64,000 bases of DNA from Pseudomonadota bacterium (lineage in GTDB: Bacteria; Myxococcota; Myxococcia; Myxococcales; Myxococcaceae): positions 310,001-374,000 of the forward strand of contig JAFAFL010000137.1 in the NCBI GenBank assembly GCA_023423535.1, read 5' to 3'. The translations under genes were made by a program, and so were the position numbers. Below are positions 26,794 through 35,464 of the stretch, one piece after another (position 1 is the first letter of the stretch; each line of letters starts with the position of its first letter). The notes beneath the pieces are model-generated. The model saw only the letters and a program-made list of their open reading frames with translations. It was not told the origin of the DNA and made no database searches.

Positions 26794-26958
26794 ATGTCGG
26801 ACTCGTCCCGCCTCACCTCGATCGTCTTCCGGCTGCAGAAGGACCGCCTCGACGCACTGAAGGAGCTCTCGAAGGAGACCCGCATCCGCCAGAGCGAGTA
26901 CCTGCGCGAGGCGATCGGCGACCTGCTCGAGAAGTACGACGGGCACCTGTCGCAGTAG
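26794..26958 (+). CDS. 54-residue ribbon-helix-helix protein
   Basis: A very short gene with a near-perfect ribosome-binding site (AGGAGG at 26780-26785) before ATG 26794. The 54 residues read as a ribbon-helix-helix (CopG/Arc-type) DNA-binding domain: a strand LTSIVFRLQ (residues 7-15), helix 1 KDRLDALKELSKET and helix 2 QSEYLREAIGDLLEKY. There is no second domain, so it should act as a dimer that binds DNA by the strand. It stands between the MYXO-CTERM gene (51 bases before it) and the convergent truA. No toxin gene follows, so an antitoxin role is not supported. Regulatory targets are unknown. Confidence 0.85.
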   Translation: MSDSSRLTSIVFRLQKDRLDALKELSKETRIRQSEYLREAIGDLLEKYDGHLSQ

Positions 26959-26973
26959 CCGCCACGACGAGGC

Positions 26974-27825
26974 TCAGAGCGCGCGGAAGGGCGGGGCGTC
27001 CGGAAGCCGGGCCTCCGCCTCGCGCCGCAGCGACTCCTGGCCGAACGGATCCAGCGCCAGCGGGTAGTCCACCTCCCACAGCACGAGCCCCTTTGCCGGG
27101 GCGCGCAGGGAGGGGAAGGGCACCGCGTTCTCCAACGAGGCGGCGAGCTGATCCACCGTCGCCCGGCCCGCGGCGACCGCCACGCACGCACCCACGAGCT
27201 CGCGCACCTGGTGACGTCCGAACGCGTCGCCTGCGAACTCCAACTCCATCAGTCCGTCGTCGCGCGCGCGCACAACCTCGGCGAGGTGCAGCGTGCGCGG
27301 CTTCTCCACGCTCGAGGCCGCGTGGAAGGCGCGGAACGTTCGCGTGCCCGGCAGCAGGCGCAACGCCTCGCAGAAGGCATCCGCCGAGAGCGGCAGGCCG
27401 CGCAGAGGCTCGCACTCGCGCGCGGGGAGCCAGGTGAACGGGGCCCACTCCGCGCAGACCTCTTCGTCACGCAGCGAGAGCCGGTACCGGTAGGTGCGGC
27501 CCTTCGCGCTCCACAGGGCGTGGAAGCTCGGCGCGTGACGCACCGCCAGCGCCACGCCCATCGCGTCCGACTCGTCACCCGGAGCGAACGCGAGGGTCTG
27601 GGCGACCTCGGGCGAGGTCCTCACCGACACCACCTGCATCCGCGCGTGCACGCCGCGATCGGTGCGGCCCGCGGCCATCACCACGTCCCGTGCGCCCGCG
27701 CGCCGCAGCGCGTCCTGGAGGCTTGCTCCGACGGTGCGCTCGCCCGGTCCGCCACCACCCGCCTGGAAGCCCGCGAAGCGGTCGCCGCGGTACCAGAGCC
27801 AGAGGGCGGCGCGGGGCTTTTCCAT
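26974..27825 (-). CDS. truA: tRNA pseudouridine synthase TruA family
   Basis: A 283-residue enzyme that isomerises uridines 38-40 in the tRNA anticodon stem to pseudouridine. The catalytic block is GRTDRGVHA with the nucleophile D56. Other TruA marks are WYRGDRFAGFQAG at the start, FHALWSAKGRTYRYRL, and RHQVRELVGACVAVAAGR near the C-terminus. The length is near normal. Family paralogues of unknown target exist, so tRNA positions 38-40 are inferred. The ATG at 27825 is chosen by family alignment; no clear ribosome-binding site precedes it. It is transcribed divergently from the GYF/AgmX gene with only 31 bases between the starts. Confidence 0.88.
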   Translation of the reverse strand: MEKPRAALWLWYRGDRFAGFQAGGGGPGERTVGASLQDALRRAGARDVVMAAGRTDRGVHARMQVVSVRTSPEVAQTLAFAPGDESDAMGVALAVRHAPSFHALWSAKGRTYRYRLSLRDEEVCAEWAPFTWLPARECEPLRGLPLSADAFCEALRLLPGTRTFRAFHAASSVEKPRTLHLAEVVRARDDGLMELEFAGDAFGRHQVRELVGACVAVAAGRATVDQLAASLENAVPFPSLRAPAKGLVLWEVDYPLALDPFGQESLRREAEARLPDAPPFRAL

Positions 27826-27856
27826 GGGGCAGGGCCCGGTAAGATACCGGCGGCCC

Positions 27857-28831
27857 ATGAGCACCGGAAAGACCTTCGACGATCTCGCAAGTGGCGGTGG
27901 CGACTGGCTCTTCCGGCAGGAGGGGCTGGTGCTGGGCCCGGTGCCCGCGAAGAAGCTGGTGGAGATGCTCTTCGCCGGCGAGGTGGACGCGCGCACCGAG
28001 GTCGCGCCGATGGGCTCCTCCGAGTTCCGGCCCATGGCCCAGGTCGATGGTTTCCGCGTGCACTGCGCGAAGGCCGAGGCGAAGCGGCGGGTGGAGGTCT
28101 CCGACGCGCAGGACCGCGCGCGATCGGCGAAGCAGCGCAACGTGAAGGCGGCGGTGATCGGCGGCGCGGGGCTGGCGCTGCTCGGGGCGACGGCGGCGGG
28201 CGCGTGGTTCCTCGCCACGCACACCGGTGAAGACGACCTCGAGGCCTACGCGCTGGCGAACATCACCGTCGAGCCGCCGCAGATCTGGGGCGCCTCGCAG
28301 AACGCCGAGGACGACGAGCTGGTGGACTACCCCGGCTCGAACCCGCCGCCGAAGAAGCCGGTGGCCGTCGCCGCGGCAGCGCCCAACGCGCCCGGACCCG
28401 CGGCCTCGCCGAGCGCGCCGGTTCCCACCCAGCCTGCGTCCGCCAGCGCCGCGCCGCCGAAGCCCACCCGCCGGGCGCCGTCGCAGCCCTCGAGCAAGGG
28501 CCTCTCCGCCGCGAGCAGCGATCCGGACGGGATGCAGACCGCGCAGTTCGACCAGTCGGCGATCAACGCGGTGGTGGCGCGCCACCAGAAAGGGCTGTTC
28601 TCCTGCTTCAAGCAGGAGGCGGAGCGCGAGCCCGGCTTCGGCGGACGGATCCCGCTCGAATTCGTCATCGGCAACGACGGCAAGGTGGCGAAGCTGTGGG
28701 TGGACAACCCGCGCTACAAGAACGGACCCATGTACGACTGCCTGCTCGCGGAGCTCCAGCGGTGGCCCTTCAAGGCCTACGAAGGCGAGCGCGCAACGGT
28801 GGGGCTGTCGTTCAACATCGGAAAGCGGTAG
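27857..28831 (+). CDS. GYF_2 domain and AgmX/TonB-like C-terminal domain membrane protein
   Basis: A 324-residue envelope protein. Residues about 15-70 (DWLFRQEGLVLGPVPAKKLV, APMGSSEFRPMAQVDGF) match the GYF_2 fold. One membrane helix lies at about 97-120 (AAVIGGAGLALLGATAAGAW), followed by a long linker rich in Pro, Ala and Ser. The C-terminal 95 residues (QSAINAVVARHQKGLFSCFK, then GGRIPLEFVIGNDGKVAKLW) resemble the AgmX/PglI C-terminal domain and the TonB C-terminal fold, with a Cys pair that may form a disulfide. AgmX-type proteins take part in gliding motility in Myxococcus; whether this one does is an inference from domain type only. Confidence 0.8.
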   Translation: MSTGKTFDDLASGGGDWLFRQEGLVLGPVPAKKLVEMLFAGEVDARTEVAPMGSSEFRPMAQVDGFRVHCAKAEAKRRVEVSDAQDRARSAKQRNVKAAVIGGAGLALLGATAAGAWFLATHTGEDDLEAYALANITVEPPQIWGASQNAEDDELVDYPGSNPPPKKPVAVAAAAPNAPGPAASPSAPVPTQPASASAAPPKPTRRAPSQPSSKGLSAASSDPDGMQTAQFDQSAINAVVARHQKGLFSCFKQEAEREPGFGGRIPLEFVIGNDGKVAKLWVDNPRYKNGPMYDCLLAELQRWPFKAYEGERATVGLSFNIGKR

Positions 28832-28867
28832 TTCCCCCCGCGAATCCAGAGCAGAGGAGAGGGACCT

Positions 28868-29500
28868 TTGGGAGTGGTGGCAGCGGAGAAGCTGGAGGCA
28901 CCGGCAGGCCTGCGGGACGTCGTTCGTGACGCGGCGCGCCGGTTCAAGTCGAGCTGGGTGGAGTTCGGGAAGCTGCTCGTGCAGGTGCGCGACGAGGGCC
29001 TCTTCGATCAGTGGGGCTACGCGACCTTCGAGGCCTACTGCTCGAAGGAGTTGCACATCCGCAAGGCGACGGCGGACAAGCTCGTGCGGTCGTTCGGGTT
29101 CCTCTCGCGGCACGAGCCGCACGTGGTGGACCAGGTGCAGCCGGAGGCAGCCTTCGAGGCGCCGGCGCAGAAGGTGCCCGCCTTCGAGGTGGTCGAGGTG
29201 CTGGCGGGCGCCGAGGCGCGCGGTCAGCTCTCCGCGGAAGAATACCGGAGCATCCGCGATTCCATCTGGGACGAGGAGCGGCCGGTCGCGCAGGTGAAGA
29301 AGGAGCTCGACGGGCGGTTTCCGAAGCCCCCGCCGGAGCCGCCGGGGGAGGCCGCGCAGCTGAAGCGGATGGCGAGCATGGCGGCGAAGCTCGCCGCGGA
29401 GCTCAAGGCCCACCCGAAGGTCAACAAGGCTGTCGCAGAGCGGGCAGCCGCGCTGGCGGAAGATGTCGAAGAGCTGGCAGCTCAAGTCCGCGGCAGCTAG
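28868..29500 (+). CDS. protein of unknown function upstream of clpX
   Basis: A 210-residue cytosolic protein that starts at TTG 28868 after AGGAGAGGG. It is predicted to be largely helical, with charged repeats such as FKSSWVEFGKLLVQVRDEGL (about residues 25-45) and EAYCSKELHIRKATADKLVR (about 55-75), then ERPVAQVKKELDGRF and a final coiled-coil-like helix (KRMASMAAKLAAELKAH). No metal or catalytic motif is seen. It may be a helical DNA- or protein-binding protein, but I do not recognise a family. GTG 28874 is an alternative start. It is followed 166 bases later by clpX. Confidence 0.6.
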   Translation: MGVVAAEKLEAPAGLRDVVRDAARRFKSSWVEFGKLLVQVRDEGLFDQWGYATFEAYCSKELHIRKATADKLVRSFGFLSRHEPHVVDQVQPEAAFEAPAQKVPAFEVVEVLAGAEARGQLSAEEYRSIRDSIWDEERPVAQVKKELDGRFPKPPPEPPGEAAQLKRMASMAAKLAAELKAHPKVNKAVAERAAALAEDVEELAAQVRGS

Positions 29501-29521
29501 TCGAGTGGGCGGGCACTTCCT

Positions 29522-29549
29522 GCGGTGGGGCACGCCGCCTATATTTTTC
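29522..29549 (+). terminator. weak hairpin with T run between the unknown gene and clpX
   Basis: A four-base stem GCGG/CCGC (29522-29538) is followed within a few bases by CTATATTTTTC. The T run is good but the stem is short. The rest of the gap to 29667 shows no clear promoter. Confidence 0.3.
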
Positions 29550-29666
29550 TCCGTGGCGGCCTCCGGTCGCCGGCAGCACGGATTCAGGGGCGGGTGGGGG
29601 CTGTATTAGGATGGTTGGTCGGAATTTCGGCGCCGAGCAGGGGCCACGGAGTCTGGAGGCAGCGCA

Positions 29667-30944
29667 GTGAAGAAGGAGCACCACGTCAACCTCTCCTGCA
29701 GTTTCTGCGGCAAGTCGCAGCGGGAGGTGCGCAAGCTCATTGCCGGGCCCACCGTCTACATCTGTGACGAGTGCATCAAGCTCTGCAACGACATCATCGC
29801 CGAGGAGTCCGAACGGGACGACGGCAAGCCCCAGGTCTCGCTGCCGACGCCGGCGGAGATCAAGGCGTTCCTCGACGACTACGTGATTGGGCAGGACATG
29901 GCGAAGAAGGTTCTCGCCGTGGCCGTGTACAACCACTACAAGCGCATCTACCAGAAGAAGCCGGCGCAGCGGCCGAGGCCCGGGGTGAAGGCCCAGGGCG
30001 CGGACGACGTCGAGCTGACGAAGAGCAACATCCTCGTCATCGGGCCCACGGGCTCCGGCAAGACGCTGCTCGCGCAGTCGCTGGCGCGGTTCCTCAACGT
30101 GCCGTTCACCATCGCGGACGCCACCTCGCTGACCGAGGCCGGCTACGTCGGTGAGGACGTCGAGAACATCATCCAGAACCTCCTCCACAACGCGGACTAC
30201 GACGTGGAGAAGGCGGCGCGCGGCATCGTGTACCTCGACGAGATCGACAAGATCTCGCGCAAGGGCGACACGCCGTCCGCCACCCGCGACGTGGGCGGCG
30301 AGGGCGTGCAGCAGGCGCTGCTGAAGATCATCGAGGGCACCCGCGCCAACGTCACCCCGCGCGGCGGGAAGAAGTACAACCAGCAGGAGTACGTTCAGGT
30401 CGATACCTCGAACATCCTCTTCATCTGCGGCGGCGCCTTCCACGGCATCGACCAGGTCATCAAGCGGCGCGTGGGCGAGAAGGGCCTCGGCTTCGGCGCC
30501 AAGCTGATGAACAAGGACGAGCGCAGCGTGGGCGAGCTGCTCAAGCTGGTGGAGCCGGAGGACCTCATGCGCTTCGGGATGATCCCCGAGTTCGTGGGCC
30601 GTCTGCCGGTGCTGGCGACGCTCAACGACCTCAAGGAAGAGGATCTGATCACGATCCTCACCCAGCCGAAGAACGCGCTGATCAAGCAGTACCAGAAGCT
30701 CTTCGAGATGGAGAAGGTGAAGCTGACCTTCACCAAGGAGGCCCTGCGCGCCATCGCGAAGGAGGCGATGCGCAGGAGCTCCGGCGCCCGCGGCCTGCGC
30801 GCCATCCTCGAGGACGCGATGCTGGAGATCATGTACGACGTGCCCTACCGCGACGGGATCAAGGAGTGCCGGATCACCGAAGGGGTGATCACCAAGCACG
30901 AGGGCCCGCAGCTCGTCTTCGAGAAGGAGAAGAAGACGGCGTAG
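29667..30944 (+). CDS. clpX: ATP-dependent Clp protease ATP-binding subunit ClpX
   Basis: ClpX is the AAA+ unfoldase that feeds tagged proteins to ClpP. The 425-residue product has the N-terminal zinc domain (C11, C14, C33, C36; CSFCGK..VYICDEC), Walker A GPTGSGKT near residue 127, Walker B VYLDEIDK, the RKG pore region near DKISRKGDTPS, the sensor and ISGF-type IGF loop region at RVGEKGLGFGAKLM, and the SSGARGLRAILED box with sensor 2. I chose GTG 29667 with GGAGG 10 bases upstream. No clpP is present within the window. The gene stands between two genes not coupled to it. Confidence 0.97.
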   Translation: MKKEHHVNLSCSFCGKSQREVRKLIAGPTVYICDECIKLCNDIIAEESERDDGKPQVSLPTPAEIKAFLDDYVIGQDMAKKVLAVAVYNHYKRIYQKKPAQRPRPGVKAQGADDVELTKSNILVIGPTGSGKTLLAQSLARFLNVPFTIADATSLTEAGYVGEDVENIIQNLLHNADYDVEKAARGIVYLDEIDKISRKGDTPSATRDVGGEGVQQALLKIIEGTRANVTPRGGKKYNQQEYVQVDTSNILFICGGAFHGIDQVIKRRVGEKGLGFGAKLMNKDERSVGELLKLVEPEDLMRFGMIPEFVGRLPVLATLNDLKEEDLITILTQPKNALIKQYQKLFEMEKVKLTFTKEALRAIAKEAMRRSSGARGLRAILEDAMLEIMYDVPYRDGIKECRITEGVITKHEGPQLVFEKEKKTA

Positions 30945-30970
30945 CGGTCAGTCGTTGTGAAGCATCGGGC

Positions 30971-31002
30971 GGGGCGGCTGCAGGGATGCGCCGCCCCGTT
31001 TT
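30971..31002 (+). terminator. intrinsic terminator after clpX
   Basis: GGGGCGG (30971-30977) pairs with CCGCCCC (30991-30997), followed by GTTTTC. It lies in the gap between the convergent clpX and Hsp70 genes. Confidence 0.75.
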
Positions 31003-31018
31003 CGTTGCGGGAGCCCGT

Positions 31019-32563
31019 TCAGCTCTGGGTGACGCGCACCGTGGTCTTCATCTCGCGGCCGGTCTGCGGGTCGCGGGCGTTGATGGTGAGGATGCCCTCG
31101 ATGTTCACGTCGAAGGTGATCTCCACCTGCACCGCGCCGGCCCGGTCCCGCCGGATGCCGCTGAAGGAGAAGTGCCCGAGCAGCTCGTTGTCCGCGACCT
31201 TCGGGTGGTCGCCCTGGAACATGCGGATGGCGAGCTCGGTCTGGTTGTCGAACGAGGTGGTGGCGAGCAGCTGCTTCGCGTTGGGGATGGCGGCGTTGCG
31301 CGGGAAGACGACGTGGAAGGCGCCGCCGGCGCGCTCGAGGCCGATGGCCATGGGGATGACGTCGAGCAGCTGGATGCGGAGGTTCGTGTCGTCCTCCAGC
31401 GAGTGCGCGTAGAGCGCGGCGCCGATGGCGACGGCCTCGTCGGGGTGCACGCCCTTCGACGGCGGCTTGCCGAAGAACTTCGTCAGCCGGTCCTGGACGA
31501 TGGGCATGCGCGTCTGGCCGCCGACGAGGAGGACCTCGTCGATGTCGCGGGTGGAGAGGCCGGAGTCCACCAGCACGCGGGCGACGATCTGCAGCGAGCG
31601 ATCGATGTGTTCCGCGGTGAGGCGCTCGAGGAGCTTGCGCGAGAACTTCATGTCGATGTTCAGCGGCTGGCCCTGCGCCGTCATCGTGATGAAGGGGATG
31701 TTGAAGGGGACCTCCTCGCGCGCGGAGAGGTCGATCTTCGTGCGCTCGGCGAGGTCCTTGATCCGCTGCATCGCCACCGGGTCGGTGGAGAGGTCCACGC
31801 CGTGCTGGCGCTCGAACTCGCCGAGGACGTGGTGGATCATCGCGTTGTCGAAGTCGATCCCGCCGAGGAAGATGTCGCCGCCGGTGGCCTTCACCTCGAA
31901 GACGCGGTCGCGGATCTCGATGATCGACACGTCGAAGGTGCCGCCGCCGAGGTCATAGACGCACACCGTCTCCTTCACGTTGTGCGCGGCGGTGAGGCTC
32001 TTCACGCCGTAGGCGAGCGCGGCGGCGGTGGGCTCGTTGATGATCCGCACGACCTCGAGGCCCACGAGCGAACCGGCGTCCTTCACCGCCTGGCGCTGCC
32101 GGTCGGTGAAGTAGGCGGGGACGGTGACCACCGCGCGCCGGACCGGGAGGCGCAGGTAGTTCGAGGCGACGTCACGGATCTTGTTCAGCAGGCGCCCGGC
32201 GATCTCCTGGAGGGAGAACTCCTTCTGCGCCACGTCGATGACCACGTCGTCCTTGCCGCCGGGCCGGACGCTGTAGCCGACGACCTTGCGCATGGTGTCC
32301 ACGACGTCGCTCTTGTAGCCGCGGCCCACGAGCCGCTTCGAGCCGTACACCGTGTTGCGCGGGTTGAGCTGCCACTGGCGCTTGGCCTCGTGGCCGATGA
32401 GCTCGTTCCCCTTGTCGTCGATCGCGAAGATGGAGGGGATGGTGTAGTCGCCGCCCTTGTAAGGGATGAGCTTGACGTTGCCGTCGCCCTCAACGATCGC
32501 GGCACACGAGTTCGTCGTCCCCAGATCGATGCCGATGATGGGGTCGTTGTTGGTCGAGTCCAT
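31019..32563 (-). CDS. lidless Hsp70-family chaperone (DnaK paralogue)
   Basis: A 514-residue Hsp70. The ATPase domain is complete: IIGIDLGTTNSCAAIVEG (phosphate 1), VYDLGGGTFDVSI (phosphate 2), LLVGGQTRMPIVQ (adenosine loop) and the catalytic-type Lys and Thr positions. The beta-type substrate domain follows, but the chain ends at residue 514 (TTVRVTQS), near the end of the beta-sandwich of DnaK, so the helical lid (about 120 residues in DnaK) is absent. Known Myxococcus Hsp70 paralogues such as SglK and StkA affect exopolysaccharide and social motility, but identity with those is not shown here. No grpE or dnaJ is nearby. ATG 32563 starts a normal Hsp70 N-terminus. Confidence 0.92.
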   Translation of the reverse strand: MDSTNNDPIIGIDLGTTNSCAAIVEGDGNVKLIPYKGGDYTIPSIFAIDDKGNELIGHEAKRQWQLNPRNTVYGSKRLVGRGYKSDVVDTMRKVVGYSVRPGGKDDVVIDVAQKEFSLQEIAGRLLNKIRDVASNYLRLPVRRAVVTVPAYFTDRQRQAVKDAGSLVGLEVVRIINEPTAAALAYGVKSLTAAHNVKETVCVYDLGGGTFDVSIIEIRDRVFEVKATGGDIFLGGIDFDNAMIHHVLGEFERQHGVDLSTDPVAMQRIKDLAERTKIDLSAREEVPFNIPFITMTAQGQPLNIDMKFSRKLLERLTAEHIDRSLQIVARVLVDSGLSTRDIDEVLLVGGQTRMPIVQDRLTKFFGKPPSKGVHPDEAVAIGAALYAHSLEDDTNLRIQLLDVIPMAIGLERAGGAFHVVFPRNAAIPNAKQLLATTSFDNQTELAIRMFQGDHPKVADNELLGHFSFSGIRRDRAGAVQVEITFDVNIEGILTINARDPQTGREMKTTVRVTQS

Positions 32564-32581
32564 GCGGTCCGCTCAGTGTAC

Positions 32582-35380
32582 CTAGGGCGAGACCCAGCGC
32601 GAGTATGCAGTCACGCCTACACCGGGTTCTCGGAGGCCGCCGGAGGCCGAACCGCCCTGAACGGAGAGCAGCGTGACGCGGAGGCGCGGGTTCGGCTCGG
32701 AGGCCGGATCGCTTCCGCCGACCGACGGTGAGGCGGGCACGGCGACTGCCGTTTGTGCGCCCTGCGCGCCGAACCAGATCCGGTGACGGTTCTCCGCGCC
32801 GAGCAGGTCGACCCTCGCGAGCGCGCCGCCGGCGGAGTGCGCGGCGTTCCAGGCGGGCTGGCCGGGGAGGAAGGTGCGAAGGCTAGGGTCCCAGGCGCTG
32901 CCTTCGGCCAACGGAAGGAACGGCCCGAGCGCGACCTGCGTGTCGAGCCGGCCCCCTTCCGCGTCCGTGAGGTGGAGGCGTCCTGAGGTCGAGCCGCCTG
33001 GCGCAGCGGCCGCGACGGCCTGGGCCCAGATGCCGGGGACGCCCGCTTCAACGCCACCGCGCTCGGCGCCGCTGCGAAGGAGGACCTGGCCCACGGCGCG
33101 GCCTCCTCCGGGACCTTGAGGACCGGCGGTGCGCGAGGTGAAGCCGAGTGGAAGAAGTCCTGACTCCTCCTCGGCGGACACCGCGGCGACGATCACCGTG
33201 TCCAGCTGCGCCGGCAGCTCGGGGACGAGCACCTCGGTGCGGCGCGTCTGCTCGAAGCGCGGCGTGAGCGAGAGCGGGGTGAAGGCGGCGTAGTCCGGCA
33301 CGCGCTCGGTGCCGAGTTGGCAAAGCTGCGGGTCTTCGCAGAGGCCGTCGCCGTCCACGTCGGTGAAGTCGGGCACCAGCGGGCGGCGCGAGAAGCTCTG
33401 GAAGGGCTGGACGGTGAAGTCGAAGCTGCCGGTGTAGGCGAGCAGATCCGCCGAACGCACGTTGCCGACCTGCGCGGAGGTGGTGCGGCCGGCGAAGGCG
33501 ACGGTGGCGCGACGGCCCGGCTGCGCAAAGGAGAGCGAGCGGTCCTTCACCTTGTTCTCGATGCCGAGGCCCGGCGAGGTGGAGAGGACGAAGGCGCCGG
33601 GCACCGGCACCCGCTGCGGAATGCCGGGCAGGCTGACCTGGAAGGGATCTCCCAGTAGCTGACCGAGATCCGAGTCCGAGGGATCGCCGACCGCCGCCGC
33701 CGCGAAGCCGATCCAGTAGTTGCCGGTGGAGCGCACCTGGCTGAACGACACGATCGCGTTGAAGCCGGCCGCGCTTTCGACCGGGTTCTCTTCCAGCGCG
33801 ATGAGGGTGTCGGCGCTCGAGGGCTGGAGGATCGTCACGCGCTCGTAGCGGGGGAGGCCGTCCGCGCGCAGCTCCGGAGAGCTCACCGAGACCGAGGCGC
33901 TCGACGTGGTGAAGGAGGGGAAGAGCGCTTCGCCCATGGCGTCGGTGGCGACCTCCACCGGCGCGGTGCAGCCGCCTTCGGGGAGAGGGAGATCGCAACC
34001 GAGCACCGCCACGCCCGCGAGCGGTGCGCGGGTCGCGGCGTCCACCACGATCACCCGCAGGCCTGTCGTGTTCGGGGCGTGAAGCTCGAGCGTCGCTTCA
34101 GCGGGCGTGACCGCGGCGCCGGGCAGCGTGACGCGGACCCGGACGCGGCCGGGCGCGTTCGCGGTCACGGTGCCCTGTGCGTGCACGGTGGCCGAGGAGC
34201 TCGGGTTGCCGGAGGCGTCGAGGACCTCGAACTGCGCTGTGTCGAGTGGGAAGGAGCTGCCGTCCAGTTCATAGGCGACGACGCGCAGGCGAGCGGTTCC
34301 ACCGACGGTCAGATGCAGCCGGCGCGGCGTGACGACGAGCTGCGCGATGTCTCCGGGTGGGGGAGGCGTTCTGCATTCGCCGCCAACGCAGGCCTGCGGC
34401 GCGGTGCAGTCGGCGTGGCCTCGACAGCCGCCGGGGACGCATACGCCGCCCACGCAGGCGGAAGCGCCGGGAGAGGTGCACTCCGCGTCGGAGGCGCAGC
34501 GCGTGGAGGGCTGGCAGTGGTTGTCGCGGCAGTAGCTCGCGGTGTTCGGCTGATCGGGCAGGGCAGTCTGGCAGTCGCCATCCACGAAGCACTGCGGAAG
34601 CGCGCGGCAGATGGCGGTGGTCTCGCACGGGAAGCCGGGCGGACAGTCGATCGTGCCGAAGGCGCGGCACTCGGTGTTCGCGGGGCACTGGCCGGTCTCG
34701 CCGTTCTCCGGATCGCAGACGGTGAAGGGTTCGCAGCGGCCGAAGAGCGCGCTCGTGCAGTAGCGGCCCGTGGGACAGTCGGAGAGCGTCTCGCACTCCG
34801 CGGTGACGCAGAGGCCGTCCTGGCACACGAGCCCGGCGCCACACGTCGCATCGCCGAGGCAGCGACGCGAGCAGGTGCCGCCGACGCACTGGTAGAGCGC
34901 CAGCGCCACCTGCGGATCGAGGCCGGGGCCGCAGTCCACCGACGAGAAGCAGGGCGCGAGGCAGAGGCCCTGGGTGACCTCGCAGCGTTGCGGCGGCGGG
35001 CACTCTTCCGTGGTCGTGCAGCGAGGCCGCGTCTGGCAGCGCCCCTGCGTGCAGGTCTGGTTCAGCGCGCAGGCCGCGTCGCCCGTGCAGCGGCAGGTGC
35101 CGTCGGTGCAGGTGAAGCCGCGCGCGCAGTCACCGTCCGCGCTGCACTCAGGTGGAGGCACGCAGCGACCGTCGCTGCAGATCTGGCGCGAGCCGCAGTC
35201 GAGATCCTCCTCGCACACCGGGCGACACGCGCCGAAGCGGCAGCGGCCGTCGGGACAGTCGGCGTCGGTCTCACACGGATCGGACGCGGTGGGAGGACAG
35301 CCCGCGAACAGTGCGATCGCGAGGAGGGGAAGAGACAGGCGCGCGACGGGTTGAAGCGACACTCTGAGTGGGCGCCTCAT
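32582..35380 (-). CDS. large cysteine-rich secreted lipoprotein
   Basis: A 932-residue lipoprotein. Signal peptide with lipobox ALFAGC (Cys near residue 28). Residues about 30-330 contain a dense series of short disulfide modules such as CETDADCPDGRC, CEEDLDCGSRQICSDGRC, CSADGDCARGFTCTDGTC and CTGDAACALNQTC, with about 50 cysteines. Residues about 345-450 look like an immunoglobulin-like domain (VVTPRRLHLTVGGTARLRVV). A larger strand-rich region follows to the end, with a DVDGDGLCED calcium-type motif near residue 670. No catalytic motif is visible. It is probably surface-exposed. The start ATG 35380 gives a normal signal peptide and lies 84 bases from the divergent prkA start. Confidence 0.8.
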   Translation of the reverse strand: MRRPLRVSLQPVARLSLPLLAIALFAGCPPTASDPCETDADCPDGRCRFGACRPVCEEDLDCGSRQICSDGRCVPPPECSADGDCARGFTCTDGTCRCTGDAACALNQTCTQGRCQTRPRCTTTEECPPPQRCEVTQGLCLAPCFSSVDCGPGLDPQVALALYQCVGGTCSRRCLGDATCGAGLVCQDGLCVTAECETLSDCPTGRYCTSALFGRCEPFTVCDPENGETGQCPANTECRAFGTIDCPPGFPCETTAICRALPQCFVDGDCQTALPDQPNTASYCRDNHCQPSTRCASDAECTSPGASACVGGVCVPGGCRGHADCTAPQACVGGECRTPPPPGDIAQLVVTPRRLHLTVGGTARLRVVAYELDGSSFPLDTAQFEVLDASGNPSSSATVHAQGTVTANAPGRVRVRVTLPGAAVTPAEATLELHAPNTTGLRVIVVDAATRAPLAGVAVLGCDLPLPEGGCTAPVEVATDAMGEALFPSFTTSSASVSVSSPELRADGLPRYERVTILQPSSADTLIALEENPVESAAGFNAIVSFSQVRSTGNYWIGFAAAAVGDPSDSDLGQLLGDPFQVSLPGIPQRVPVPGAFVLSTSPGLGIENKVKDRSLSFAQPGRRATVAFAGRTTSAQVGNVRSADLLAYTGSFDFTVQPFQSFSRRPLVPDFTDVDGDGLCEDPQLCQLGTERVPDYAAFTPLSLTPRFEQTRRTEVLVPELPAQLDTVIVAAVSAEEESGLLPLGFTSRTAGPQGPGGGRAVGQVLLRSGAERGGVEAGVPGIWAQAVAAAAPGGSTSGRLHLTDAEGGRLDTQVALGPFLPLAEGSAWDPSLRTFLPGQPAWNAAHSAGGALARVDLLGAENRHRIWFGAQGAQTAVAVPASPSVGGSDPASEPNPRLRVTLLSVQGGSASGGLREPGVGVTAYSRWVSP

Positions 35381-35411
35381 GACAGTGCTCCGGCCCTCCG
35401 TGCGACGGGTT

Positions 35412-35440
35412 TTGACCTGCGCGCGATCGAGGGCTGTAGT
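35412..35440 (+). promoter_or_regulatory. putative sigma-70-type promoter of prkA
   Basis: TTGACC (35412-35417), a 17-base spacer and TGTAGT (35435-35440) lie 24 bases before the GTG at 35465. The predicted leader is short but leaves room for the ribosome-binding site. Confidence 0.45.
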
Positions 35441-35464
35441 GAAAAGAGCAGAAGGGAGATCCGG

